A DNA stretch of 64,000 bases from Chrysaora quinquecirrha (Eukaryota > Cnidaria > Scyphozoa > Semaeostomeae > Pelagiidae): NCBI GenBank assembly GCA_014526335.1, contig JACTAT010000060.1:7173793-7237792 (forward strand), in the 5' to 3' direction. Shown in pieces: positions 26,554 through 39,900 of this stretch; within the stretch, counting starts at the first letter, position 1, and each line of letters begins with the position of its first letter. Made by a program: the position numbers and the translations under genes. The notes below the pieces were generated by a model. The model ran no database searches and had not been told where the DNA came from. It saw only the letters and a list, made by a program, of their open reading frames with translations.

Positions 26554-28946
26554 TCAGGAAATATGTAGATTCGGAGCAAAGATTTCTAACAAAGTTGTGC
26601 CCCTAAGTTTAAGCCGGGAGAAAAGATTACGAAACCAATTCTCATTTGAAGTGTTCAAGCTTGTCCTGTTGTTTTCGTCACTTTCATCACCAACATCAAA
26701 ACAGCATTGCACATCCCTGTATTCTGCAGTTTCCTTTTCAGCAATAAGCGTCCATTCCTTAAAGATTGCATCACTGCAAACAATACTGCATACCACTGCT
26801 TCAAACACATTATTCTTGTATCCTTTGAAATCTTTAAACATTTTCTTGACGATACGATCTGTTTGAAAAGAAGTTAGAAAAATTTTAAATAAACCTATGG
26901 GGAACTAAATGAATTCTTCACCTCGGAATATATAAATGATGTTGATTTTATATTTACAGTGAAACTGATGGAGTCGAAATTGGCAGAGAAGGTGCAAGGG
27001 CAGTCATCAAAACGGCAATCAAAAGATGGAACAGGCAAGAGAGACATGGACTCACAGTAAGGATTTCAAAATTAAGACCTTCATTACAAATGTGTGAGAC
27101 GAAGAAAACCACGCGGGGACCACGCGATTTGCTGTTGCCTGTGTGACACATTTCTTTTATGGTATGGTGGTTCCTTACAGAAAGAGGATGGGCTGCAAAA
27201 AATTCTTAAAGCTCTTCAGGGCCCCAGAAATTTAAGCCAGAATTTTGTTCTGGGACCATCTTTTTGTACCTCTTTGTAGCTTTACGTACGAACAAGGGGC
27301 AAAATGGAGCAGATACAGTACCTATGACCATTATGTAATAATCATTTATCTCCAAGTGGTGCATGTCCAGTTAGGGTGGTAAAGTTTTTTAAGTTTAAAT
27401 AACACCTACATTCTTTTCTGGCAAATCCACGGTGACAGTTATCACAAAACTTGAGATCTGGTAACATGCAGGTTATGTCATCAACTATATTTTTTGCAAG
27501 AACCATTGACCCTGAATTTGAAAACACTTTGAAGCCATGCCTAAGAGCTGAATATGCTGCCGAATGGAATAAACTATCAGGACATGTAATTTTCATTTTG
27601 TTGCTGGCATTATAATTATCAGCATTAGTTTCCAGCGTTTCCCCATCTTCATCACAAACATACATGACCGGAAATCCTCTTCTCTCAGAAACATCCATGT
27701 AAATCCCATTCCTTTCTCTGTAATTATCATGTCTTTCTATTCTTTTTAAATTCTTCAAATTTCTGAAGTAAGCAGGCAGACTGGTTAACCTATTGCTGCT
27801 TACTCTTATCTCAGTCAGCTTACTGCATAAGCAAAGGGAAGGAGGTAATCTTTGCAAGCTGTTGCCTGCAACATTTAGTACTTTCAGATTTTTCAGTTGG
27901 CATACATAGCTGGGCAATTCATTAAGGTGTTGACGTCTCATGCATAGAACTTCAATATTTGGCAAAGTCCATATCTAAGAAATAAGATTATAATAGATAA
28001 TTAGTAAATTTAGGGGCCTCAAGGGCACTTTTGCTCACATGACAGGACTTTTACTGCAAAGGAGCTGTTATATTTTTCAGATTTATGAATTGTAAAAAAT
28101 GCTCAGCTCACATCATTTGGAACTTGATCTTCAGGCATTCCTACATAATGAATCCAAAGTATATGAATGAACCAATTTTCTGGCCAGAATAATTGACGAC
28201 CTATAGGCAAAAGGGGAAATTGATTTAGCAGGGGCAGTAGCCCCTACTAGCTATCTGAAAACCACATAGGGTGTTTTCTACATAAATTTTCCAAAATTTC
28301 CTTTCCCTTTACCTGTTGTCATACACTCTGTTATTTCCTCTAGAAATGTCAAGCTGGACTTTCTGCTTTGGAGATCTTCAATAAAGTTCTTCATTAATTG
28401 GAGATGACAAAACTTTTTTAACATGAAGACTACCTGCAAATGAATTGAAAGCAAGGGAATTTCAATGGTATTCTTTATTAAATACTTGGGATACTTCTAA
28501 AGACTTTATAGATTATATAGACTTGCTTAGATTTTATAAGAAATAGGATTAATTTTTTAGATAGGATTAATAAACATTCTTTACTTAAAATGCTAAAGAT
28601 TTTTTAAGATTATACTTCTGATTTTAAGTTTATCCATTTAATGGTATTTTTTTAGTTTCTATTTAATCAAACAAAACTTAAAGTTACAAGTTATTTAAAA
28701 GATAACCTTGTTGAATCTATGATTTTTCTTTGAATTTAAAAGTGGCCTTCTTTTCCGTGATTCTTTCAACTTTTCACACAAATAATCGATGAACTCTTCG
28801 CCATTCTTTGCATTGTCCGTAAAATCTGAGAGTTCGATTTCTAGAACTGAGTCTCCCTCATCTTCTAGGCATTCAGAAAAAAAATCTTCCCTGTCGTTAC
28901 TCGACATTTTGTCTTTTGTCCATACATCAATAAGAAGTTCTTCCAA
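26554..28946 (-). CDS. Leucine-rich-repeat protein, upstream tandem copy, complete
   Basis: Five exons: 28946-28707, 28433-28313, 28200-28112, 27974-27410 and 26858-26554. Phases fit throughout and give 439 residues from an ATG. The N-terminal exon is acidic (EDFFSECLEDEGDSVLEIEL). Exons 2-3 encode LMKNFIEDLQSRK and FWPENWFIHILWIHYV. Exon 4 holds LRRs (LPNIEVLCMRRQHLNELP, LKVLNVAGNSLQRLP, LTEIRVSSNRLTSLP), then the linker and FCDNCHRGF; exon 5 completes the Cys module (VCSIVCSD). It is clearly homologous exon by exon to 25735-23655, so the pair arose by tandem duplication. Its likely role is protein binding through LRRs; partner and pathway are not known. The satellite array begins about 320 bp upstream of the start codon. 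Confidence 0.82.
27410..27974 (-). CDS. LRR exon of the upstream copy
   Basis: This exon is acceptor TTTCTTAG to donor GTAGGT and starts IWTLPNIEVLC. The donor was chosen at GAAT|GTAGG because the paralogous exon ends at GAAT|GTAAGA and both next exons start with AT, which makes a Tyr codon. The open frame simply continues into the intron for another 20 or so codons. This exon carries all the LRRs and the first CxxC of the Cys module. Confidence 0.8.
28707..28946 (-). CDS. First coding exon of the LRR gene
   Basis: 80 codons from ATG (MEELLIDVWTKDKMSS) to AACAAG|GTTATC. It ends in phase 0. Both the upstream copy's second exon (28433) and the downstream copy's (25735) start in phase 0, so either could be spliced to it. 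It is acidic, with an EDFFSECLEDEGDS stretch, and then turns basic (KESRKRRP). Confidence 0.65.
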
Positions 28947-31900
28947 TTCTTGCGCAATAGTTGCAATAGCGCACTTCCGTCTTCTTTACGCCTGTATCTA
29001 TTATTCAAAGAAATAATCTATTCTAAGAACTCTCCCCAGTTCCCTAGAAAACGATCTGCCCTGCAAATAGAGGGGTGGCGTCCTCCTGCTTCGGAAACTT
29101 CAGTGCGGAAATTCTGGTTCAAGATTGAAAAGATCTAAAAATCAAGAGTCTTCAAATCAATCCTAGCTGAATCTCCTAAAATACTATATTATAGCAGAAC
29201 AATGAGTTTCCATTCATCTCTACAACTACAAAGACTCTAAGGGGAACTCTTCAAAAGCAGCCTAACAAGGGGCCAAAAATCGACCACAATCAGGGGTCTT
29301 GAAAACTCCTTTTTTTCATCCAAAATAGTTAACTAGTCGTACCAAATACCTCCTAAAGAGCCTCTAGGGGGTGATTAAATTGTTTCTTACCTAAATAGGA
29401 CCTATTTTGGCGAAAAAAATTCCTCAAAAAATCTCAAAAAAGGCAAGTCTATAGCCTTGCCAAATGACAAAAAATCGGCCAAAATCAGTGGTTTTATCAA
29501 AACTCCTTTTCATCAAAAAAAGTTAGCAAGTCCAACAAAAGACTCCCTAAACAGCCTCTTGGTGGTAATTAAAGTAATTTCCTACCAAAATAGGTCCTAT
29601 TTGGGCGAAAAATTTTCCCTCAAAAAATCCACAACAAAAGCAAGCCTATATAGCCTTGCCAAATCACCAAAAATCGAGCAAAATCAGGGGTTTATAAAAC
29701 TCCTTTTTTCATCAAAAATACTTTGCTGGCAGGTTCTACAAAAGACTCCCTGAACAGCCTCTAGGGGGTAATTAAGGTATTTTCATACCTAAATAGGACT
29801 TATTTGGACGAAAAAAAATTCCCTCGAAAAATAGCCAACAAGGCACGTCTATAGCCTTGCCAAATGGCCAAAAATCGGCCAAAATCAGGGGTTTCTAAAA
29901 ACTCCTTTTTTCATCATAAATAGTTAGCCAGTCGTACAAAAGACTCCCTAAACAGCCTCTAGGGGGTAATTCAAGTATTTTCCTACCGAAATAGGGTCTA
30001 TTTGGGCGACAAAAATTCCCTCGAAAAATCGTCAAAAAGGCAAGTCCATAGCCTTGCCAAATGGCCAAAAATCAGCCAAAATCAGGCGTTTCTAAAAACT
30101 CCTTTTTTCATCAAAAAAAGTCAGCCAGTTCTACAAAAGACTCCCTGAAAAGCCTCTAGGGGGTAATAAAAGCAATTTACTACCTAAATAGACCTATTTG
30201 GACGAAAAAAATTCCCTAGAAAAGTCGTCGAAAAGGCAAGTCTATAGCCTTACCAAATGGCCAAAAATCGGCCAAAATCAGGGGTTTCTAAAAACTCCTT
30301 TTTTCATCAAAAAAAGTTAGCAAGTCCTACAAAAGACTCCCTAAACAGCCTCTAGGGGGTATTTAAGGTATTTTCCTACCTTAATAGGACCTACTTGGGC
30401 GAAAAAATTCCCTCGAAAAATCGCCAAAAAGGCAAGTCTATAGCCTTGCCAAATGGCCAAAAATCGGCCAAAATCCGGGGTTTCTAAAAACTACTTTTTT
30501 CATCAAAAAAAGTTAGCAAGTCCTAAAAAAGACTCCCTAAACAGCCTCTAGGGGGTAATTAAAGTATTTTCCTACCTTAATAGGACCTATTTAGGCGAAA
30601 AAATTTCCCTCGAAAAATCGCCAGAAAGGCAAGTCTATAACCTTGCCGAATGGCCAAAAATCGGCCAAAATCAGGGGTTTCTAAAAGCTCCTTTATTCAT
30701 CAAAAATAGTTAGCCAGTTCTGCAAAAGACTCCCTGAACAGCCTCTAGGGGGTAATTAAAGTATTTTCCTACCTAAATAGGACCTATTTTGGCGAAAAAA
30801 ATTCCCTCGAAAAATCGTCAAAAAGGTAAGTCTATAGCCTTGCCAAATGACCAAAAATCGGCCAAAATCAGGGATTCTAAAAACTCAATTTTCATCAAAA
30901 ATAGTTAGCCAGTCGTACAAAAGACTCCCTAAACAGCCTCTAGGGGGTAATTAAAGTGTTTTCCTACCGAAATAGGATCTATTTGGGCGAGAAAAATTCC
31001 CTCGAAAAATCGTCGAAAAGGCAAGTCTATAGCCTTGCCAAATGGCCAAAAGTCGGCCAAAATCCGGGGTTTCTAAAAACTCCTTTTTTCATCAAAAAAA
31101 GTTTGCAGGTCCTACAAAAGACTCCCTAAACAGCCTCTAGGGGGTAATTAAAGCATTTTACGACATAAATAGGACCTATTTGGACGAAAAAAAATTCCTC
31201 TAAAAATCGCCAAAAATGCAAATCTATAGCCTTGCCAAATGACCAAAAATCGGCCAAAAAATCAGGGGTTTCCAAAAAATCCTTTTTTCATCAAAAAAAG
31301 TTAGCCAGTCCTACAAGAGACTCCCTAAACAGCCTCTAGTGGGTAATTAAAGTATTTTCATACCTAAGTAGGACCTATTTGGGCGAAACAAATTCGCTCG
31401 AAAAATCGCCAAAAAGGCAAGTCTATAGCCTTGCCAAATGGCCAAAAATCGGCCAAAATCAGGGGCTTCTAAAAACTCGTTTCTTTATCAAAAAAAGTTA
31501 GCCAGTCCTACAAAAGACTCCCTAAGCAGCTTCCTGGATGGATATTAAAGTAATTCCTATCTAAATAGGTCCTACTTGGGCGAAAATACTTCCCTCGAAA
31601 AATTGCAAGAAATCGGCCAAAATCAGTTGTTTCTAAAAACTCCTTTTTTCATCAAAAATAGTAGACCAGTCCTACCAAATACCCCCTGAATAGCATCTAG
31701 GGGATAATTAAAGTAATTTCCTACCTAAATAGGACCTATTTGGGCGATAAAAATTCCCTCTAAAAACCGTCAAAAAGGTAAATCTATAGCCTTGCCAAAT
31801 GACCAAAAATCGGCCAAAAAATTAGGGGTTTCCAAAAAATCCTTTTTTCATCAAAAAAAGTTAGCCAGTCCTACAAAAGACTCGCTAAACAGCCCCTAGT

Positions 31901-33780
31901 GTGTAATTAAAGTATTTTCCTACCGAAATAGGATCTATTTGGGCGAGAAAAATTCCCTCGAAAAATCGTCGAAAAGGCAAGTCTATAGCCTTACCAAATG
32001 GCCAAAAATCGGCCAAAATCAGGGGTTATTAAAAACTGCTTTTTTCATCAAGAAAAGTTAGCAAGTCCTACAAAAGACTCCCTAAACAGCCTCTAGGAGG
32101 TATTTAAGGTATTTTTCTACCTATATAGGACCTATTTGGGCAAAAAAAATTCCCTCGAAAAATCGCCAAAAAGGCAAGTCTATAGCCTTGCCAAGTGGCC
32201 AAAAATCGGCCAAACTCAGGGGTTTCTAAAAACTCCTTTTTCATCAAAAATAGTTAGCCAGTCGTACAAAAGACTCTCTAAACAGCCTCTAGGGGATAGT
32301 TAAAGTATTTTCCTACCGAAATAGGATCTATTTGGGCGAGAAAAATTCCTTCCAAAAATCATCAAAATGGCAAGTCTATAGCCTTGCCAAATGACAAAGA
32401 ATCGGGCAAAACAAGGGGTTTCTAAAAGCTCCTTTTTTAATCAAAAAGAGTTAGCCAGTCCTACAGAAGACTTCCTAAACAGCCTCTAGGGGGTAATTAA
32501 AGCATTTTCCTACCTAAATAGGACCTATTTGGGCGAGAAAAATTCCCTCGAAAAATCGTCAAAAAGGCAAGTCTATAGCCTTGCCAAATGACCAAAAATC
32601 GGCCAAAAAATCAGGGGTTTCCAAAAAATCCTTTTTTCATCAAAAAAAGTTAACAAGTCCTAAAAAAGACTCCCTAAACAGCCTCTAGGGGGTAATTAAA
32701 GTATTTTCCTACCTTAATAGGACCTATTTGGGCGAAAAAATTTCCCTCGAAAAATCGCCACCTTGCCGAATGGCCAAAAATCGGCCAAAATCAGGGGTTT
32801 CTAAAAGCTCCTTTATTCATCAAAAATAGTTAGCCAGTTCTGCAAAAGACTCCCTGAACAGCCTCTAGGGGGTAATTAAAGTATTTTCCTACCTAAATAG
32901 GACCTATTTTGGCGAAAAAAATTCCCTCGAAAAATCGTCAAAAAGGCAAGTCTATAGCCTTGCCAAATGACCAAAAATCGGCCAAAATCAGGGATTCTAA
33001 AAACTCAATTTTCATCAAAAATAGTTAGCCAGTCGTACAAAAGACTCCCTAAACAGCCTCTTGGGGGTAATTAAAGTATTTTCCTACCGAAATAGGATCT
33101 ATTTGGGCGAGAAAAATTCCCTCGAAAAATCGTCGAAAAGGCAAGTCTATAGCCTTACCAAATGGCCAATAATCGGCCAAAATCAGGGGTTATTAAAAAC
33201 TGCTTTTTTCATCAAGAAAAGTTAGCAAGTCCTACAAAAGACTCCCTAAACAGCCTCTAGGAGGTATTTAAGGTATTTTTCTACCTATATAGGAGCTATT
33301 TGGATGAAAAAAATTCCCTCGAAAAATTGCCAAAAAGGCAAGTCTATAGCCTTGCCAAATGGCCAAAAATCGGCCAAAATCAGGGGTTATTAAAAACTGC
33401 TTTTTTCATCAAGAAAAGTTAGCAAGTCCTACAAAAGACTCCCTTAACAGCCTCTAGGAGGTATTTAAGGTATTTTTCTACCTATATAGGACCTATTTGG
33501 GCGAAAAAAATTCCCTCGAAAAATTGCCAAAAAGGCAAGTCTATAGCCTTGCCAAATGGCCAAAAATCGGCCAAAATCAGGGGTTTCTAAAAACTCCTTT
33601 TTTCATCAAAAATAGTTAGCTATTCCTACAAAAGACTCCCTGAAAAGCCTCTAGTGGGTAATTAAAGCATTTTACGACCTAAATAGGACCTATTTGGGCG
33701 AAAAAAATTCCCTTGAAAAATCGTCAAAAAGGCAAGTCAATAGCCTTGCCAAATGGCCAAAAATCGGCCAAAATCAGAGG

Positions 33781-36700
33781 TTTGTAAAAACTTCTTTTTT
33801 CATCAAAAATAGTTAACCAGTCCTACCATATACCCCCTGAATAGCATCTAGGGGGTAAATAAAGTAACTTTCAACCTAAAGAGGACCTATTTAGGCGCAA
33901 AAAATTCCCTCGAAAAATGGTCAAAAAGGAAAGACTTTAGCCTTGTTAACTGACCGAAAATCGTCCAAAAATAGGGGTTTTCTAAAAACTCCTTTTTTCA
34001 TCAAAAAAGTTATCCAGTCCTACCAAATACCCCCTGAATAGCATCTAAAGGGCAATTAAAGTAACTTTAAACCTAAATAGGACCTATTTAGGCGCAAAAA
34101 ATTCCCTCAAAAATTCCCCAAAAAAGCAAGTCTATAGCTTTGCCAAATGACAAAAAATCGGGCAAAACAAGGGGTTTCTAAAAACTCTTTTTTTCATCAA
34201 AAAAAGTTAGCAAGTCCTACAAAAGACTCCCTAAACAGCCTCTAGGGGGTACTTAAAGTATTTTTCTACCTAAATAGGACCTATTTGGGCGAAAAAAATT
34301 CCCTCGAAAAATCGCCAAAAAGGCAAGTCTATAGCCTTGCCAAATGGCCAAAAATCGGCCAAAATCAGGGGTTTCTAAAAACTCCTTTTTTCATCAAAAA
34401 TAGTTAGCCAGTCGTACAAAAGACCCCCTAAACAGCCTCTAGGGGGTAATTAAAGTATTTTCCTACCGAAATAGGATCTATTTGGGCGAGAAAAATTCCC
34501 TCCAAAAATCGTCAAAAAAGCAAGTCTATAGCCTTACCAAATGGCCAAAAATCGGCCAAAGTCAGGGTTTCTAAAAACTTCTTTTTTTCATCAAAAAAAG
34601 TTAGCAAGTCCTACAAAAGACTCCCTAAACAGCCTCTAGGGGGTATTTAAGGTATATTTCTACCTAAATAGGACCTATTTGGGCGAAAAAAATTCCCTCG
34701 AATAATCGCCAAAAAGGCAAGTCTATAGCCTTGCCAAATTGCAAAAATCGGGCAAAATCAGGGGTTTCTAAAAACTCCTTTCTTCATCAAAAATAGTTAG
34801 CCAGTTGTACAAAAGACTCCCTAAACAGCCTCTAAGGGGTAATTAAAGTATTTTCCTACCGAAATAGGATCTATTTGGGCAAGAAAAATTCCCTCGAAAA
34901 ATCTTCAAAAAGGCAAGTCTATAGCTTTACCAAATGTCCCAAAATCGACCAAAATCAGGGGTTTCTAAAAATTCCTTTTTTCATCAAAAAAAGTTAGCAA
35001 GTCCTACAAAAAACTCCCTAAGCAGCCTCTAGGGGGTAATTGAAGTATTTTCCTACTTAAATAGGACCTATTTGGGTGAAAAAAATTCCCTCGAAAAATC
35101 GCCAAAAAGGCAAGTCTATAGCCTTGCCAAATGGCCAAAAATCGGCCTAAATCAGGGGTTTCTAAAAACTCCTTTCTTCATCAAAAATAGTTAGCCAGTC
35201 GTACAAAAGACTCCCTAAACAGCCTCTAGGGGGTTATTTCAGTATTTTCCTACCGAAATAGGATCTATTTGGGCAAGAAAAATTCCCTCGAAAAATCGCC
35301 AAAAAGCCAAGTCTATAGCCTTGCCAAATGGCCAAAAATCGGCCAAAATCAGAGGTTTGTAAAAACTTCTTTTTTCATCAAAAATAGTTAACCAGTCCTA
35401 CCATATACCCCCTGAATAGCATCTAGGGGGTAAATAAAGTAACTTTCAACCTAAAGAGGACCTATTTAGGCGCAAAAAATTCCCTCGAAAAATGGTCAAA
35501 AAGGAAAGACTTTAGCCTTGCTAAATGACCGAAAATCGTCCAAAAATAGGGGTTTTCTAAAAACTCCTTTTTTCATCAAAAAAGTTATCCAGTCCTACCA
35601 AATACCCCCTGAATAGCATCTAAAGGGCAATTAAAGTAACTTTAAACCTAAATAGGACCTATTTAGGCGCAAAAAATTCCCTCAAAAATTCCCCAAAAAA
35701 GCAAGTCTATAGCTTTGCCAAATGACAAAAAATCGGGCAAAACAAGGGGTTTCTAAAAACTCTTTTTTTCATCAAAAAAAGTTAGCAAGTCCTACAAAAG
35801 ACTCCCTAAACAGCCTCTAGGGGGTACTTAAAGTATTTTTCTACCTAAATAGGACCTATTTGGGCGAAAAAAATTCCCTCGAAAAATCGCCAAAAAGGCA
35901 AGTCTATAGCCTTGCCAAATGGCCAAAAATCGGCCAAAATCAGGGGTTTCTAAAAACTCCTTTTTTCATCAAAAATAGTTAGCCAGTCGTACAAAAGACC
36001 CCCTAAACAGCCTCTAGGGGGTAATTAAAGTATTTTCCTACCGAAATAGGATCTATTTGGGCGAGAAAAATTCCCTCCAAAAATCGTCAAAAAAGCAAGT
36101 CTATAGCCTTACCAAATGGCCAAAAATCGGCCAAAGTCAGGGTTTCTAAAAACTTCTTTTTTTCATCAAAAAAAGTTAGCAAGTCCTACAAAAGACTCCC
36201 TAAACAGCCTCTAGGGGGTATTTAAGGTATATTTCTACCTAAATAGGACCTATTTGGGCGAAAAAAATTCCCTCGAATAATCGCCAAAAAGGCAAGTCTA
36301 TAGCCTTGCCAAATTGCAAAAATCGGGCAAAATCAGGGGTTTCTAAAAACTCCTTTCTTCATCAAAAATAGTTAGCCAGTTGTACAAAAGACTCCCTAAA
36401 CAGCCTCTAAGGGGTAATTAAAGTATTTTCCTACCGAAATAGGATCTATTTGGGCAAGAAAAATTCCCTCGAAAAATCTTCAAAAGGCAAGTCTATAGCT
36501 TTACCAAATGTCCCAAAATCGACCAAAATCAGGGTTTCTAAAATTCCTTTTTCATCAAAAAAAGTTAGCAAGTCCTACAAAAAACTCCCTAAGCAGCCTC
36601 TAGGGGGTAATTGAAGTATTTTCCTACTTAAATAGGACCTATTTGGGTGAAAAAAATTCCCTCGAAAAATCGCCAAAAAGGCAAGTCTATAGCCTTGCCA

Positions 36701-36930
36701 AATGGCCAAAAATCGGCCTAAATCAGGGGTTTCTAAAAACTCCTTTCTTCATCAAAAATAGTTAGCCAGTCGTACAAAAGACTCCCTAAACAGCCTCTAG
36801 GGGGTTATTTCAGTATTTTCCTACCGAAATAGGATCTATTTGGGCAAGAAAAATTCCCTCGAAAAATCGCCAAAAAGCCAAGTCTATAGCCTTGCCAAAT
36901 GGCCAAAAATCGGCCACAATCAGGGGTTTC
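33781..36930. repeat. Higher-order repeat: tandem 8-mer (1575 bp x 2)
   Basis: 33781-35355 and 35356-36930 are near-identical neighbours. The rare subtype with AACCAGTCCTACCATATACC and the subtype with GTTATCCAGTCC recur exactly 1575 bp apart, and all eight monomers keep their order. The second copy shows a short homopolymer-shortened patch at about 36484-36552. Confidence 0.85.
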
Positions 36931-39900
36931 TAAAAACTTTTTTTTCCATCAAAAATAGTTAGCCAGTTCTGCAAAAGACTCCCGGAACAGCCACTAGGGG
37001 GTAATTAAAGTATTTTCCTACCTTAATAGGACCTATTTGGGCGAAAAAAATTCCCTGGAAAAATCACCAAAAAGGCAAGTCTATAGCCTTGCCAAATGGC
37101 CAAAAATCGTCCAAGATCAGGGGTTTCTAAAAACTCCTTTTTTCATCAAAAATGTTAGCCAGTCCTACCAAATACCCCCTGAATAGCATCTAAAGGGCAA
37201 TTAAAGTAACTTTCAACCTAAATAGGACCTATTTAGGCGCAAGAAATTCCCTCGAAAAATCGCCAAAAAGGTAAGTCTATAGCCTTGCCAAATGGCCAAA
37301 AATCGGCCAAAATCAGGGGTTTCTAAAAACTCCTTTTTTCATCAAAAATAGTCAGCCAGTCCTACCAAATACGCCCTGAATAGCATCTAAAGGGACATTA
37401 AAGTAACTTTCAACCTAAATAGGACCTATTTAGGCGCGAAAAACTCCCTCGAAAAATCGCCAAAAAGACAAGTCTATAGCCTTGCCAAATGGCTAAAAAA
37501 TCGGCCAAAATCAGGGGTTTCTAAAAACTCCTTTTTTCATCAAAAATAGTTAGCCAGTTCTGCAAAACACTCCCGGAACAGCCACTATGGGGTAATTAAA
37601 GTATTTTCCTACCTAAATAGGACCTATTTTGGCGAAAAAAATTCCCTCGAAAAATCGTCAAAAAGGCAAGTCTATAGCCTTGCCAAATGACCAAAAATCG
37701 GCCAGAATGAGGGATTCTAAAAACTCAATTTTCATCAAAAATAGATAGCCATTCCTACAAAAGACTCCCTGAAAACCTCTAGAGGGTAATTAAAGCATTT
37801 TACGACCTAACTAGGACCTATTTGGGCGAAAAAAATTCCTTCGAAAAATCGTCTAAAAGGCAAGTCTATAGCCTTGCCAAATGGCCAAAAATCGGCCAGA
37901 ATGAGGGATTCTAAAAACTCAATTTTCATCAAAAATAGATAGCCATTCCTACAAAAGACTCCCTGAAAACCTATAGAGGGTAATTAAAGCATTTTACGAC
38001 CTAACTAGGACCTATTTGGGCGAAAAAAATTCCCTCGAAAAATCGTCAAAAAGGCAAGTCTATAGCCTTGCCAAATGGCCAAAAATCGGCCAAAATCAGG
38101 GGTTTCTAAAAACTCTTTCTTTCATCAAACATAGTTAGCCATTCCTACAAAAGACTCCCTGAAAACCTCTAGAGGGTAATTAAAGTATTTTTCTACCTAA
38201 ATAGGACCTTTTTGGGCGAAAAAAATTTGCTCGAAAAATCGCCAAAAAGGCAAGTCTATAGACTTGCAAAATGGCCAAAAATCGGCCAAAATCCGGGGTT
38301 TCTAAAAACGCCTTTTTTTATCAAAAAAAGTTAGCAAGTCCTACAAAAGACTCCCTAAACAGCCTCTAGGGGGTAATTAAAGTATTTACCTACCGAAATA
38401 GGATCTATTTGGGCAAGAAAAATTCCCTCGAAAAATCGCCAAAAAGGCAAGTCTATAGCCTTGCCAAATGGCCAAGAATCGGCCAAAATCAGGGGTTTCT
38501 AAGAACTCTTTTTTTCATAAAAAATAGTTAGCCAGTCGTACAAAAGACTCCCTAAACAGCCTCTAGGGGGTAATTAAAGTATTTTTCTACCTAAATAGGA
38601 CCTATTTGGGCGAAAAAAATTCCCTCAAAAAATCGTCAAAAAGGCAAGTCTATAGCCTTACCAAATGGCCAAAAATCGGCCAAAATCATTGTTTCTAAAA
38701 ACTCTTTTTTTCATCAAAAAAAGTTAGCAAGTCCTACAAGAGACTCCCGAAACAGCCTTTAGGGGGTATTTAAGGTATTTGTCTACCTAAATAGGACCTA
38801 TTTGGGCGAAAAAAATTCCCTCGAAAAATCGCCAAAAAGGCAAGTCTATAGCCTTGCCAAATGGCCAAAAATCGGCCAAAATCAGGGGTTTCTAAAAACT
38901 CCTTTCTTCATCAAAAATAGTTAGCCAGTCGCACAAAAGACTCCCTAAACAGCCTCTAAGGGGTAATTAAAGTATTTTCCTACCGAAATAGGATCTATTT
39001 GGGCAAGAAAAATTCCCTCGAAAAATATTCAAAAAGACAAGTCTATAGCCTTACCAAATGGCCAAAAATCGGCCAAAATCCGGGGTTTCTAAAAACGCCT
39101 CTTTTTATCAAAAAAAGTTAGCAAGTCCTACAAAAGACTCCCTAAACAGCCTCAAGGGGGTAATTAAAGCATTTTCCTACCTTAATAGGACCTATTTGGG
39201 CGAAAAAAATTCCCTCGAAAAATCACCAAAAAGGCAAGTCTATAGCCTTGCCAAATGTCCAAAAATCGGCCAAAATCTTGGGTTTCTAAAAACTCCTTTT
39301 TTCATCAAAAATAGTTAGCCAGTTCTGCAAAAGACTCCCGGAACAGCCACTAGGGGGTAATTAAAGTATTTTCCTACCTAAATAGGACCCATTTTGGCGA
39401 AAAAAATTCCCTCGAAAAATCGTCAAAAAGGCAAGTCTATAGACTTGCCAAATGACCAAAAATCGGCCAGAATGAGGGATTCTAAAAACTCAATTTTCAT
39501 CAAAAATAGATAGCCATTCCTACAAAAGACTCCCTGAAAAGCCTCTAGAGGGTAATTAAAGCATTTTACGACCTAAATAGGACCTATTTGGGCGAAAAAA
39601 AATTACTCGAAAAATCGCCAAAAAGGCAAGTCTATAGCCTTGCCAAATGGCCAAAAATCGGCCAAAATCCGGGGTTTCTAAAAACGCCTTTTTTCATCAA
39701 AAATAGTTAGCCAGTTCTGCAAAAGACTCCCGGAACAGCCACTAGGGGGTAATTAAAGTATTTTCCTACCTAAATAGGACCTATTTTGGCGGAAAAAATT
39801 CCCTCGAAAAATCGTCAAAAAGGCAAGTCTATAGCCTTGCCAAATGACCAAATATCGGCCAGAATGAGGGATTCTAAAAACTCAATTTTCATCAAAAATA

